A DNA stretch of 64,000 nucleotides from NCBI GenBank assembly GCA_947311845.1, contig CAMZMU010000040.1, forward strand, positions 65,128,573 through 65,192,572, in the 5' to 3' direction. Of this stretch, positions 1 to 12,200 are shown in pieces. A program made the translations under genes and the position numbers. Origin of the DNA: Poa pratensis (lineage: Eukaryota; Streptophyta; Magnoliopsida; Poales; Poaceae). Every line of letters begins with the position of its first letter. Positions within the stretch are counted from its first letter, which is position 1. Under the pieces are notes generated by a model. That model saw nothing but the letters and a program-made list of their open reading frames with translations, was not told the DNA's origin and ran no database searches.

Positions 1-2499
1 AACTTTTGGTGATGCCTATCACTCTCGTCGCCGCCTGTCAACAAGTTCATAGGGCACAATTTTCTACGTGGGTTGATCTTGTCAGTGCGTGTTTTGGAGA
101 CGAATTTTGGAGATATCATGCCTCATTGTTCTCTTACATGAGGCGTATGCATATTCATTACCGAGTGGTCTGGGGCACAACGCATTCGAATATGGGAATA
201 TGTTTGTGTTTGGCAATATCGAGTCTAGAAATAACGAAGGCGGTATTCAATCAGATGCGACAACACATGATGATTGAGTTCTGGTGGTGCTACTTCAATG
301 CTGGGATTGGAGCTCTGGGGTGAGAACCTTTGGTATGACCTTCATCGCCTTCATTGGTTATACCTCGAAATGGTGATATTTTGACATTGTTACCCTTGCT
401 GATGCATCACATGGAATTTGTCGGTCCTGCTCTCTAGGGTTAAAATCATGATCTATTGTTTGACTGGATCTGATGCCTGTTACACTTGTTTGATGTTACC
501 TTTCTGAAGTTGTTGCTTTTGGAGAACCTTCTCACGACACGTTTGTTGTCAGAGAAGTGGTTGATGTCGTTTTTGGTCACCGTGCGCCTTAGACTTTGGT
601 TTTCCATTTTATTATTTTGGTTGTGTGTGCATCGTCGATGTCTCGAATTACTCGTGATATTGAGATGTTGAAGATGCTAGGTGTACTTGATGTCCTCTTG
701 ATATTAATGCAATACCCTTTATCAAAAAGGCTATACCTTGTCTTGGTGGATGAACTTTGGTGTCCCTGAAGGTGCTCATGTGTCCCAATGAACTCATGAA
801 CGAGGCATATGGCTCTTCCCTCATAAGGCATGTAAGATGACATACATGCGTTCAACTCGGGCTTGACGTTGTCACAACTGGGTGGTATGGTGGAGGTATT
901 CGGCAAGTAGAGGTGGCAACACGGGATGACTTAGTTTTGCTTGTGCTTTTCTAACACCGGGTCTCAAGCTTTGTGGTAAAAACTCGAGGTTTGGCCTTTA
1001 TTGGTTGTATTCTCGCAATGGTGGTGTTTACACGCCATTCACTTACTGAAGGAATTGCATGAACATTGCTTGTGCATGTTCTCCATGGTGAAAACACTTG
1101 ATCTAGCATCAGCAAATTGATCCAACGACGACAACGCTAGAGCATCTTTCCATTCATGGAGGCATCACTTTAGAGAATTTTTTCCTTCGTCTCGGTGCTG
1201 TCAAGGACGATGGTTGATATTTGCTGCATGCAGTGCACTGTTGATATCTTTCGTACGACATTTTATGAAATGCCATGACTTTGCAGTTCGAAGAGGACAA
1301 TTATGGTATATGAACATCGCCTGTATTAATTTTAAGTTATGTGCGTACAAAGTAGTTGTCTATGTTGGTAGTCAACTCGTGGTGGCGCCTGATTTTAGGC
1401 GTGATGTTATCTCATTTTCTGCAATTGACCAAGCAATTGGCTTCTCTTAATTAATAGGTTGAAGTTTTTACACCAATTCAAATCTAGCTCAAGCACAACA
1501 TTCTCGTGTTTAGAGAACTATTTCCTTTAATAAAGTACTAATATAGTTTTGTCTTCTTAGTTTTATTTTGTGGGTATTTTTACTTGTTTTATCATCATTT
1601 CTACTTTGTATGCAAAGTGTTCCCAAAACTCACTCACAGTATATCTCAAGTAGTAGCTTACGTGAAAACTCACTCATATTACCGCCTATCTTGTATGTGT
1701 TTTCATTGAACTAGTTCTATTATTATTTTGTGCCATATTAGAGATGTGAGTGTACCGGTCCACCAAACAAATTTCACTAAATTGTTGGTTTGCCCCCCCC
1801 CCCCCCTGCCCGCCCTTTTTTTTTTTTACTTTCTTCATTTACTAGTGGTAAGAAAAAAATCTTACAATCAGGCAATATGGTCAGGTGGGCACACCCTTGA
1901 AAAACTGTCGATGGTGCCATCTTTTAAATGCCACAACCATAAAAGATAATAAAATTATAAAACAAAGTTTAATAGGGAATAATATAGTCAGTATCCTACA
2001 AAAGGTACAGTAAAATATAAGTGCATAAAAATTGTACAAACTGTGCTAAGTAGTGCCTTTGTACTAGTATTCAATTTATGTTTAGCGGAATTTACCATTT
2101 TCTCATTGTGTATATACAATAGTGAATACAAATTGAAATCTGGGAAATTTGGTAGGGTGATAGATTGATTTTATCAACGTCACTACTTTTTAATAGTTTT
2201 AACGATCATTCGCACGCAGGAAAATTGTTACAATGAGGGCATGGTACTATGGTAGCATGCAGAGAATGGTATTGTTGGATATATCCACTTGCTATGTATG
2301 TATGCCATACTAATCCAAATGGAAGAGGATGTTCAGAGGTGTATTGCAAATGTTTCATGCAAATTATAGTATTTCTCTTTATGTGGGTGGAGACTGCTAT
2401 ACACAGTAGCTACATACATAAAAACATAAAAATGAATAAAAACATATGAAACATATTAAACTTAATTGATAGTAATAAATAAAATACATAAAAATAAAA
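1..2499. other. Intergenic, nothing recognised
   Basis: No reading frame here resembles a known protein and no splice-consistent exon chain is visible. The only striking feature is a run of about 14 C followed shortly by about 12 T near 1793-1827. The right edge runs into the CACTA-type terminal region. Confidence 0.5.
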
Positions 2500-2832
2500 T
2501 AAAGAAAAAAACTTGGTACCTATGCCGACGGTGGCCGTCGGCGTAGATATATCAATTAAAAAGAATATAGTACGCTGAAGATTAAAAAACATACTACCTA
2601 GGCCGACGGCAAAGCCGTCGGCGTCTATATATGAAAAACAAAAGGTAGTCTACGCCGACGGCCGTTTGTACGCCGAGGGTGGCCGTCGGCGTTGACTTTA
2701 TATGCCGACGGCCTTTTGTACGCCGACGGCCAGTACGCCTAGCTGGCCTCGCCGGGGTCTACGCCGACGGCCCCGACAAATAGCCGTCGGCGTAGAGTTG
2801 TGCCGTCGGCGTATGCCTCCATTCCTGTAGTG
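2500..2832. mobile_element. CACTA DNA transposon, 3' terminal region
   Basis: The stretch ends in CCTGTAGTG; its reverse complement begins CACTACAGGAATGG, the usual start of a grass CACTA element. About ten copies of GCCGACGGC or its complement GCCGTCGGC lie in both orientations between 2522 and 2815. Such short sub-terminal repeats are the typical transposase-binding array of CACTA elements. Several pair into perfect hairpins, for example at 2522-2544 and 2601-2624. I found no matching left terminus in the window, so this is either a solo end or an element with a lost or diverged left end. No transposase ORF is present. Confidence 0.75.
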
Positions 2833-5070
2833 TAACATGCCACTATCATTGGAGGATCTAGTATGCCACTGTTACTCTTTTAGCTTGTCATGCCTACGTA
2901 CACCTGTCGTTGCAGATTGCGAACAGCTACAAAAACAACAAAAGTGACAGAAAGATTTTTTTAGTTTCTCAAGTACAAAAAGAGTTGTGAACTTTGGTTA
3001 CACTCGATGACTGTCAGAAGGATTTGTTTGGAGTACAATATTCTTTGCAGCGTCTCCAGATAAAACAAATCGGACACTTTCAACAGTGAGGCTGGTGCTA
3101 CAAGATCGGAAACTCTGTTACCTGATTTTTCTCTTTTGTTTTTGTATCAGAGCTGTACTTTTTTTTTCCATTTTTTACTACACGGTTTACATTTACCTAC
3201 ATTACCTGATCGAGACGCCAAGACTCTGGAACGACTTCCATGGCAGTTTCACTCGAGGACTCAAGGAACCGTTTACGTTGACGCAAATATACACGCTCCC
3301 GAGTAATTCGGAGCCGGGAATAATTACAACGTTTTCCAAAAAAGGGCAAGCTTTTGCCCGTTTCAAAAAAAATTACAGCGTCTTCCAACGGCTCGTGGAT
3401 GGATTTTGAGAGCTCTGAAAAAACCATTCAAGAATTCGATTTTTTTTTCTCAAAATGAGAAAAGAAATCCCCCGTAACAAAGGTAGATGCAAGGTAGCAA
3501 ACAGGAGAAAGAGAACGAATCAAACGTACAGTAGTCCAGAGGAGAAAGAATATCCTTTGCATGCGCTGCCTGGCAGCCGCAGCCAAATCTTGCAGCTAGA
3601 GAACATAAGTAATCCATCTTTGTTTATGAGTTAATCCACATAGAAATGTAAGCCAGAACGTGCATATGGAAAACAAGGCTGGGTTTAGCATACGTACGTG
3701 TGCCGGCGTACGTCACAGACAGCAGAGACAAAGAAAGGTAGATGTGTGCCGTGCGACGTCGCGGTCAGAAAGCTCCATGCCAGCGCTTATGCGTGGAAAA
3801 TGTTGGACACGATCGACGTGGCAGATGCATACGTGGCGGCCGCCGTGCAAGCCAGTCGCCGTGGATGCACAGTGACATTCATCGTATGTTTAGTCGAATC
3901 ACCGGACATATTGACCCGGATTTTTTTAGGGATATCTGGAAAGGGCCTTCAAAACCAGCACATACGCGACGCGGTTCGCGCGGCTTGATTTTGAGGTTCT
4001 CTCATGCTCCACCTCCCCTTAGCCGGAGGGACATTTCAGCGCGCCGCCACCACCGATCTCCTCGCCCCTGCGCCGCCCGGGCATCGTCATGGGGTTCCCA
4101 CTCCATCACCCAAAGGTTCCGGTATCTCATGGCTCCATTCGGGCCTCCCACGCTTCTCGCCGTTGGGTTCGACACCACGCCTCCCGCCACTGGATACAAC
4201 GTCATGCTTGCGAAAGAATTTGAGAGCTCAAATATCTCCTCTAGTCTTCGATTGTGTGTCAAATTGTTTGTATTGCTTAGTATTTTTTTGGTTTTTCGTT
4301 TTGTAGTTTGAATAGTCATGATAAGAAAGAAGAAGATCCGATTGATAACATGTCTTTGGAAGAGGGAATGGAGATACATGCTGAGATGAAAACGGATTTC
4401 ATAGAGCAAAGATTTCGTCTCAGGGATTTAAAGCAGATAGGTCGGATTAAATTTCATGAAAAGTAGCAGAATTACAAGATCTGGGATAATAAACTATTGT
4501 GATAGCCTTGTCAGATTATTGTCAAGTTTATGAAAATGGTAGAATTATTAGATTACTATCAAGTTTTACGAACTATGTCGAAAATGATTTGTTTTGCCGT
4601 ATGTCGTGGCTTCCGCCGGAGCAAATCCGCTACAACGGAGGTTTTACGGTACGATTTTAGCGGGTCTATTCCGGTGGAAGCCGCGAATTACCTCAAAAGC
4701 GGTTTAAGGGGTATCTCGAAACGTTATTACGGTTTGCCGTTTTAAGGATCCTAGCTCTGAGCACCGTCTTCAGCTGTTCTAGAAAGAGAACTGATCGCAA
4801 AAGCATGTGCTGTGGTGGTCACGTTTAATGGGCTCAATAATAGTAGCTGCTAGATCAGACTTCCTCTCTCGCATTCATTCAGAAACCTACGGACTGGCCT
4901 GAAACGCCATGGACGGCGACAAGTCGGGAAATCTTCTTCTCGACGTCGCTTTCTGTGTGCCGAATAGTCGATACAAGCACCTAGTCGATCAACCTGCTAC
5001 CACTACCCTCACAGGTGTGCAACATGGAATAGGTCACACGTAACAATCACCTATCTGTTTTGTCTGTATC
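2833..5070. other. Intergenic, nothing recognised
   Basis: Short frames on both strands overlap one another and none resembles a known protein. The stretch 4002-4311 is more GC-rich than its surroundings and open in several frames on both strands, which points to composition rather than coding. Confidence 0.4.
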
Positions 5071-5072
5071 AT

Positions 5073-6395
5073 ATTCTCTACTAGTTGTGTCCGTTACAAG
5101 TGATCCATCGATGAGGACAAATTGGGGAAAATGTGAACTTGGATGTCTTAACATTATTTTCAGGGTTATACTCTGGTGAATGGAAGAGAAAACATTAGAG
5201 GAATTTGTTTCCCTTGTTTCTTCAGGAAACTACTGTATTTGACATTTCACAGGTGTGCGAATTTCACTGCTCAAGAAGAGGCCAGAGGTCCTGTTTCAAT
5301 CAAAAAGGTACAAGATTAAAAAATAATACGATTACGCGAATAACTAGTTTAATACTTGGCCTACTAATTGAGTCCGAAGTTTGAACCACATCATTAGCCA
5401 GGCTGCTACCTCACACGATCTGCAAGATTGTTTTTAGGGGATTTAATTAACTCTTGTCTGACGAAGGCTTTCCAAGTTGGGCATTTTCCTTGAACATTAC
5501 TCTACATTTTTGGGGAAAAAACGATCCACTTGTTTTGCTAAGCTAACCAACTACGTGGAGTATTTAACTTGACTCCGGCCGACGCTGGAGCTCACATATC
5601 ACAGTCGTGATCCTTATTGGAGAACCATGTTGCCATCACGAAAACACCAATAATTCGAGGATTTTTTTCCTTGTTTCCTCAGGAAAATACTATTTGATTT
5701 TTAAAAACGAGCCAAAAGATTTGATATTTTCATTAATTAAGAAGAGGTTTCGAGAGTTCTACAAACCAAGCCATGGCAAAAAGCGGTCAAGCCCTCAAAC
5801 AAAAGCCTACTGTTCCTAGTTGTGTTTGCGTATGATATTCTCTACTAGTTGTGTCCGTTACAAGTGATCGATCAATGAGGACAAACTGGGGGAAATCTGA
5901 ACTTGGATGTCCAAACATTATTGTCAGAGTTTTTACTCCGGTGAATGGAAGAGAAAAACATTTGAGGGTTTTGCTTTCCTTGTTTCTTCCTGAAACTACT
6001 ACTACAATATATATTTGATATTCACAGGTGTGTGAATTTCACTGCTCAAGAAGGCATGAGGTCCTCTTTCAAAAGAATAAACGAGACCCAAGGTGCACGC
6101 GACTAACCATTTTAGTGTTTGACCTACTAGAGTCCGTAGTCTGAACCACATTAGCAGCTAGCCAGGCTGCTACCTCACACCGTCTGCTAAGATTGTTTTT
6201 AGGGGATTTAATTAAGTCTTATCTGACGAAGACTCTCCAAGTTGGGCATTTTCCTTCAGGCTACATTTTTAGGAACAACCTACTACGTGTTAGTATTTAA
6301 CTTGACTCTGGCCGACGACGCTGGAGGTCGCACATCACGGTCGTGATCCTTACAGGAGAACCATGCTGCCATCACGAAAACACCCAATAATTCAA
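5073..6395. repeat. Direct tandem duplication, two units of about 0.56 kb
   Basis: The segment starting near 5073 (TCTCTACTAGTTGTGTCC) recurs from about 5838, an offset near 765 bp. Shared landmarks in the same order are the GATGAGGACAAA block, the GAATGGAAGAGAAAA block, the TTCACTGCTCAAGAAG block, a GATTGTTTTTAGGGGATTTAA block and a final ATCACGAAAACACC block. The copies differ by scattered substitutions and small indels, so the duplication is old. I see no coding content and do not recognise the family. Confidence 0.75.
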
Positions 6396-7103
6396 ATCGA
6401 AATACATCTGTCACTTACGTATTCAAATCGCAAAATTATTGAGCTCCAAAGTCAAACAAACACGGCCTATATATGCTTGTAATTATTGAGGGGGCACGTA
6501 GAGGAGTCGTCGCCATCACTGGAACAAGTGTTCGAGTTTGCACTATATATATCTGTTGAACCTCTAGTATGTCCTAAATTTCGTTTTGCGTAATTTGCGC
6601 TGGAGTGTCCTAAACGATATCCAGTACTACAACAGATGTATCTAGGGAAAGGTACAATCTACTCGATGGGCGCAAAAGAAATGGAAAAAGGAACACAAGA
6701 AACAAAGTGTGGCAATGGAGACACTAACCACTGGTTATAACTCAACCAAAATCATCCCCGTCTAACAAAACTATTCCCATCCCCACCCCATTAACTATCA
6801 GGGGACAGTTGTTATACCATCATGTCCCCAACGGGTATCAAATAACCAGCGGGTTCCCCATCCCGACTAAGCTTGCGACATTGATTGAAAAAAATTGGAC
6901 AACACTCCCAACACTAGCTAAATAAATGACAGTTCACAAAATATATCACAACAACACAATATATCAAAATTTACAATTAACAAAGGTGGTGGTTATGAAG
7001 AGGAAAAGTGAGGCTGCCTTAGGGTTTCACACAAGTGTACATACTCTCTCTAGACACTAGTACATTGGTCCCACATGTCATACTGCATGCTATCGGTGGA
7101 TAA
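6396..7103. mobile_element. Remnant of a DNA element related to 23.1-23.65 kb
   Basis: The stretch 6703-6870 read on the minus strand matches 23476-23655. Shared blocks include GGTTATTTG near a CCCGCTGG, GGGGATGGGAA-type runs and the end block GTGGTTAGTGTC followed by TTGCCACA. Both therefore carry the same terminal sequence in opposite orientation. The remaining bases to 7103 show nothing I recognise. Confidence 0.4.
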
Positions 7104-7554
7104 GGCCTCCTTTGATTTATAGGATCTCAAAATGAAGAAATAGGCTAGTCATAGGTATAGGATAGGATGCAATGGCAAAATAACGGATGGAGAATACATG
7201 AATGTTTCCTTCAGTGGTCGTTTGAAACACAGGAAAGGAAAAGTAGATGAATTTATAACATGCTTACATGAGCAACTTGATTAGCGCAAACTAAAAGCAA
7301 GGGCAGCAGGGTTAAGTGGCGTACATATGTGGTGGTGCTAAACAACCGTTCCTTCCTCGCAAAGGAATGAAAAAGGGAGATCAGACTGGATTGTTTCCTT
7401 CCGTGTTTTTCCTGGGAATCTAGTTCCAAAGGGAAAATTCTTTCAGATTCCCTTGGGTGTGTTCCCGTGAATCAAATGCTGCTACGGTACAAATTCCTAT
7501 AGGAACAGGAATTCTATATTTTTCCTACAAAAGTGATGTGAATCAAAGGAGTGG
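7104..7554. mobile_element. MITE with CTCCTTTGATT inverted ends
   Basis: The left end reads GGCCTCCTTTGATTTATAGG and the right end, reverse-complemented, reads CCACTCCTTTGATTCACA. The interior has AGGATAGGATG and TCCTATAGGAACAGGAATT blocks, and there is no coding capacity. A repeat with this end (CCTCCTTTGATTCATAGG) is common in grass genomes, but I could not define a clean target duplication, so the superfamily stays open. Confidence 0.5.
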
Positions 7555-9221
7555 TGTGGTCTGGAGGGATATCTTCTGGCGGTGGCGTTCTCCGGATCGT
7601 CAAGGAGCTTCACCGATGGTTCTTCCTTCTTTTTCGTCTCCGAGACGGATGTGGTGTTCTAGACTCGTTCGACGACCTCCCGTCCGCAACCAACAACGTC
7701 GGGTGGGCTCAGGGAGGCGGCGCGCCATCAACAGGGATTTTGTTGTAATTTTTCGTTTTCGCTGAAATGTTTTGTACCGTTCAGTAGGCACGAGTAATTA
7801 ACCGAATTCCGGTACCCATCCTGGACCTAGCTCGCACAAAGTCCAAGTAAGCCAGAGACACACACAAAGGGAGAAGTAGCCTCTGCACAGTTGTCTTCCT
7901 CCTGACGGCCCTACTAGTCGAGCTCTCCGTCCATTCATGCCCTTTTCTTTTCCTTTCGGGTCGGAGAGTTGGTGTCCGGTAGGTTACCCACCTGACCTCC
8001 TTTGTGTTGTGTTGTGCGGGCGGGTGATGGTCCAACAGCTCACTCACTCTTATCCCGGGCCAAGAAGAAGACGCCACACAGGAGGAACAAAAACGCTTAT
8101 CCACCTTGTGCTCTACTACTATAGGTAGGAGTACTACGTGAAGTCCAATCATGCCAACACGAGGCTCTCGCAGCTCTCCGTACCGCGTCGGACAGATAGA
8201 TGCTGCTGGAAAAAGAGACAGATCCCCGTCGGCGGTGCTGACGCCGGCGACCGCGACCGGCGGCGACGCTCGCGGAGGCGCAATAGCAAATAAAGTTGTT
8301 GGCAAGAGAGATCCATGACGAAAGCGACGCCTGCCTTTGCCTTGCCCTACAGGGGAAATATTGGAATGGCATCCATGATGATGCATGTCGTGCGTCGCTC
8401 GCAACACAAACCTTCTTTGCCCGAGGAGCGAGCCAGGAATCTTCTCGACTTCCTCGGACTCATCATACTACACCTGCTGCTGGAGTACGCAAGAAGCAAG
8501 TGCTTCCATTTTCGGGAATGCAAGAAGCAAAGTGTTTCCCGAGACTCGGATCTTCTGGTGGTCTCGTGTTACCCTGTTTACGTACAGGTGCACGACGGAT
8601 TCCAGCTTTTAACAGCGCCAGAATGGATTCTGAAAATTCTTTTACCAAGTGTCTGTTTTGTAGGGCACTGCATCAGCGCACAGAAATGATACTAGCAAAC
8701 TTCTGCTGTCCCGGGCTCTCAGCCCAACACATAGTGTGACAGTGTGACAGGTTAACCAAAAACTTCAGACACTTCTAGTACATCCTTCCTATCATGTTTC
8801 CTATTTACATCTTACAAGGCAACGTCTTCAGAGGCTGCCGTACGGAAAGGTTTACGACAAGGCATAAACAACAACGGGTAGATGCATGATCACGACAGAA
8901 ACTCCACATACAAAAACTTTGTCATCAAATATCACTACTTAATGTGCAACAAGCTTCCAGCCACTACTGCTGCTACGTTGAATTGCTCTGGGTGACTCAT
9001 GTATTTGATCATGTGTAACTGAAACACAAAACAGACTGTATATTACTTTCCCTTGCTCGACAGGAATGCCAGACAATCAGGTGCTACTAAAAAGCAAAGG
9101 CCCTTGGGAAACTAATGCGCACAGACTGTACATTAGTTGACCATATTTGACAGACTGGAGAAGCTACTGTGAATTCTCCATCCTTTCCAGCCATTGGCTC
9201 GTCTGACCGTATCCATGAACA
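7555..9221. other. 3' flank of TGH, no recognised gene
   Basis: Frames on both strands between 7781 and 8739 overlap in a moderately GC-rich stretch and none resembles a known protein. The interval from about 8750 to 9221 lies directly downstream of the TGH stop codon on the minus strand and probably contains its 3' UTR. I could not place the polyadenylation site with confidence. Confidence 0.35.
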
Positions 9222-12200
9222 TTATGCTGGGTCTTCTCTTCTATGTCTACGGTGTTTAGAACGCTTCCTACTTCTGTCTTTATCAGATGATCTTCTACTA
9301 CTAGATGTATATTTTTCCTTGTGTTCATGATCACTAGAATCAATATCAGGTGTGAGGGTCCGGCGACTCCTCTTCTCCTGGCGTTTTCTCTTCTTCTTTT
9401 GGCTGTCACTGGACGAATCAGCATCAGGAGTTCTACTCCGGCCTGTTCTATGCCTTGAATGTGACTTCCTTTTCTTAGTCCTACGCCGTTCATCAGAAGA
9501 ATCAGAGTCTGGTGTTGCACTCCGAATTTTATGGTGTGATCTTCTTTTCCTACTCCTATGCCGTTCAACATCAGTATCAGAGTCTGTGCTACCATTCCGA
9601 ATCTGACGATGTGAAGAGTGTGACCGGCCTTTCTCAGCTCTGTGCTCCTGCTTCTCATATTTCAAATCAAGCTTTCCGATGTTGGATGAAGGGCCGTCAC
9701 CATTTGCATTGTCAGCTTCCATCATATTAAAAGGACTCTCATTCTCCTTTATCTCCCTGACAGTAGTTGTCTTTACGTTCCTAGAAACACTTCTATCAGC
9801 TGCCGGAGGGATTTCAGATCTAAATAAGACATTGGGTGGTGGGACAGGTTTTTCTGCAGGAACCTCCAACCCCAGTTCTTTACCCAAAGATTCCAGGAAA
9901 TCTTCAGCAACAAGACGATTAAGAGCCATGTTGGCACCTTCACTCGTCTTCACTGGATCCACTTGTTTACTGTTAAGAGGTTCATCCATATCATCGTCTG
10001 AATCATCAGAAAAGATAGCCTGGAACACGCAACAAATAACTAGTCAATATAAAAGTATAGAACCCTCAAGTCAACCGTAACCATTTTCTAATAGATAATA
10101 ACGGAAACTGCGGAATCAAAATCAGCAACTAGTTGTGCCTGCATCAACCCATCATAAAATATGCAATTTGTTCATAACTTGCCATACCAAATGCACTTGC
10201 AAAAACTTCACGGCTGCACAACATGCCATACCAAATGCACTTGCAAGAAACCATTCGTGAAATGTAAGAAAAGAACTTTGTGCACGCATAGTTGATATGC
10301 TAGTTATCGCCTCTTGTCTTTTTGTTACGGTACACAGATGATCTTATTTTTGCAAATGCATATGTACACTTGTATAGCATGTCGTATATACATTTATTTT
10401 CACGTGTTATAGAAAGTCGGCATGCTCAAATAGTTGTTGAAAATCCACATTTGCATTACGTCCACATGTGGAGCAGCTTAAGCACTCGTAGGCTTAGACT
10501 TAAGCTCTTCTAAACATGGTATATTTTGCGGGCTTAAAGGAAACCTAAACAACATTCCAACTTTTCAGATAAATACCACATTTAAGATATCGACAAGAAG
10601 CCAAGCAAATCTGAATATCTACACTTAAATGTACAATAAAACTTATGAGTTTGGAAACTCCAATTTATGGAACTCTTGCATGTTCTCAAGATGGGGTACT
10701 GCCGCAAGTAGTCATTCAGATTATGTTTCACATGTTTAGCTGTTCTGGAGGCTTTACGAGAGGGAGCTTAAACAAATATCAAACTTTTCTGACAAACCAA
10801 CATCTCAGATTTCAAGGAAAAACTGGGCAAATCCTAATAAAGTATGAATTCATCAGAGTAACACAACTATCAGAAGCCATACATACTTGGCATCAGATAA
10901 ATTGATTCTTCTACAAAGATAAATATGGTTAAATTTAAGTTCTGAAGCATTGCATCTACTAAGAATTTCATTTATTAAAGGGAAAGCTGAGTACAGAAAT
11001 GACATTGTTGCACGAGAAGACATGATTCCCACATGGAATACCAATTTCTGGCTAACAACATTCATGTTCCATATTCTTTTCAATAGTACTGACTTCTATA
11101 TTTCAAGCAAAATCCATTTTACCTGCCATTCGCAATTCTTAATGTTTCAGACGGTCTTACAAAAATATGTCAAAAGCAGTAACCACACAAAGAAGTGTTT
11201 AGTCAGCAAATGGCATGGCACCTCAGCATATTTGCCATACAAGTATCTGCCATTGGCATAAAGAAGTGCAACCACAATAAACAAGCTGGTACTGGAGAGA
11301 CATGGCACCCTAGCTTATCATAAACCATTAAACCCTCCAGTAAATTTTCTATCCATTTCTATACCACTATATAGAGAGGGGACTCAGCCTCTCTGCATTG
11401 CACTTTGCAGGGGTAAGGCTTGACTCGTATAATCCTTCCCCAGACCCCACCTGGTGTGGGAGCTTCTAGCACTGGGTCTGTCCTTTTTTATATAGTGAGG
11501 GAATAAGATATATTGGCTACTGGGTCTGCATCCAGTGGTAAAGAACCACGAGCCAGGGCATTCTATGCCACTGCATCAGCTCCTAAGACTACAGGACTGC
11601 CTACCGACGCAAAATTGGGAGAGAAACTGTACGGGCACCTGGGCTCAAACTCCCCACCCACCTCCAGCATCACACAGTGCAACCAACTGCACTGTACCAG
11701 TTTTGTGGGCCATATAAGATGAACATACTTATATCATAATTCACTTTTGTGTAGTCTTGTTCCGACAAACAGCGTGCACATACTATACACTAAGTTATTG
11801 TTTAACAATATCTATGTTGACAATAATATGAGATGGCATTAGGTGATGTAAAATTTTCTCCACACTTAAAGTTTGGAGTTTTTTCTCCTTGAGAGGAACA
11901 TGACCACGTCACATACTTGGTGTATTTTATAAGCGATATTTAAGTATTTTAATCATTTTAATATTTAATCAGTCATACAAAGCTGGGTATCTAAGCCTAT
12001 TTTTACAGCACAGCAACCTGTTTAAGGGCAAATATAAGGGTAGCTATACCACCCTATATGGAATCCATTCTATATATGTTTGCTACAAATTCGTGTACAT
12101 GTTTTGCTTTTCAAATGAGACCAAGTATTGTGACTTCTGATATGTTTTTCATGTGCAGACGTGCCAGTATTTCATCGAAGAGCAAACTGGCGGACTGTTC

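Noticed and set aside
1793..1827. Poly-C/poly-T run as a regulatory tract
   Set aside because: A plain homopolymer run with no associated gene; length may also be unreliable.
4002..4409. Overlapping frames of 100-189 aa on both strands
   Set aside because: Mutually overlapping in a GC-rich patch without any recognisable motif or splice pattern.
9352..9730. Plus-strand frames rich in Ser/Leu/Phe
   Set aside because: Antisense shadows of the Arg/Ser-rich last exon of TGH.
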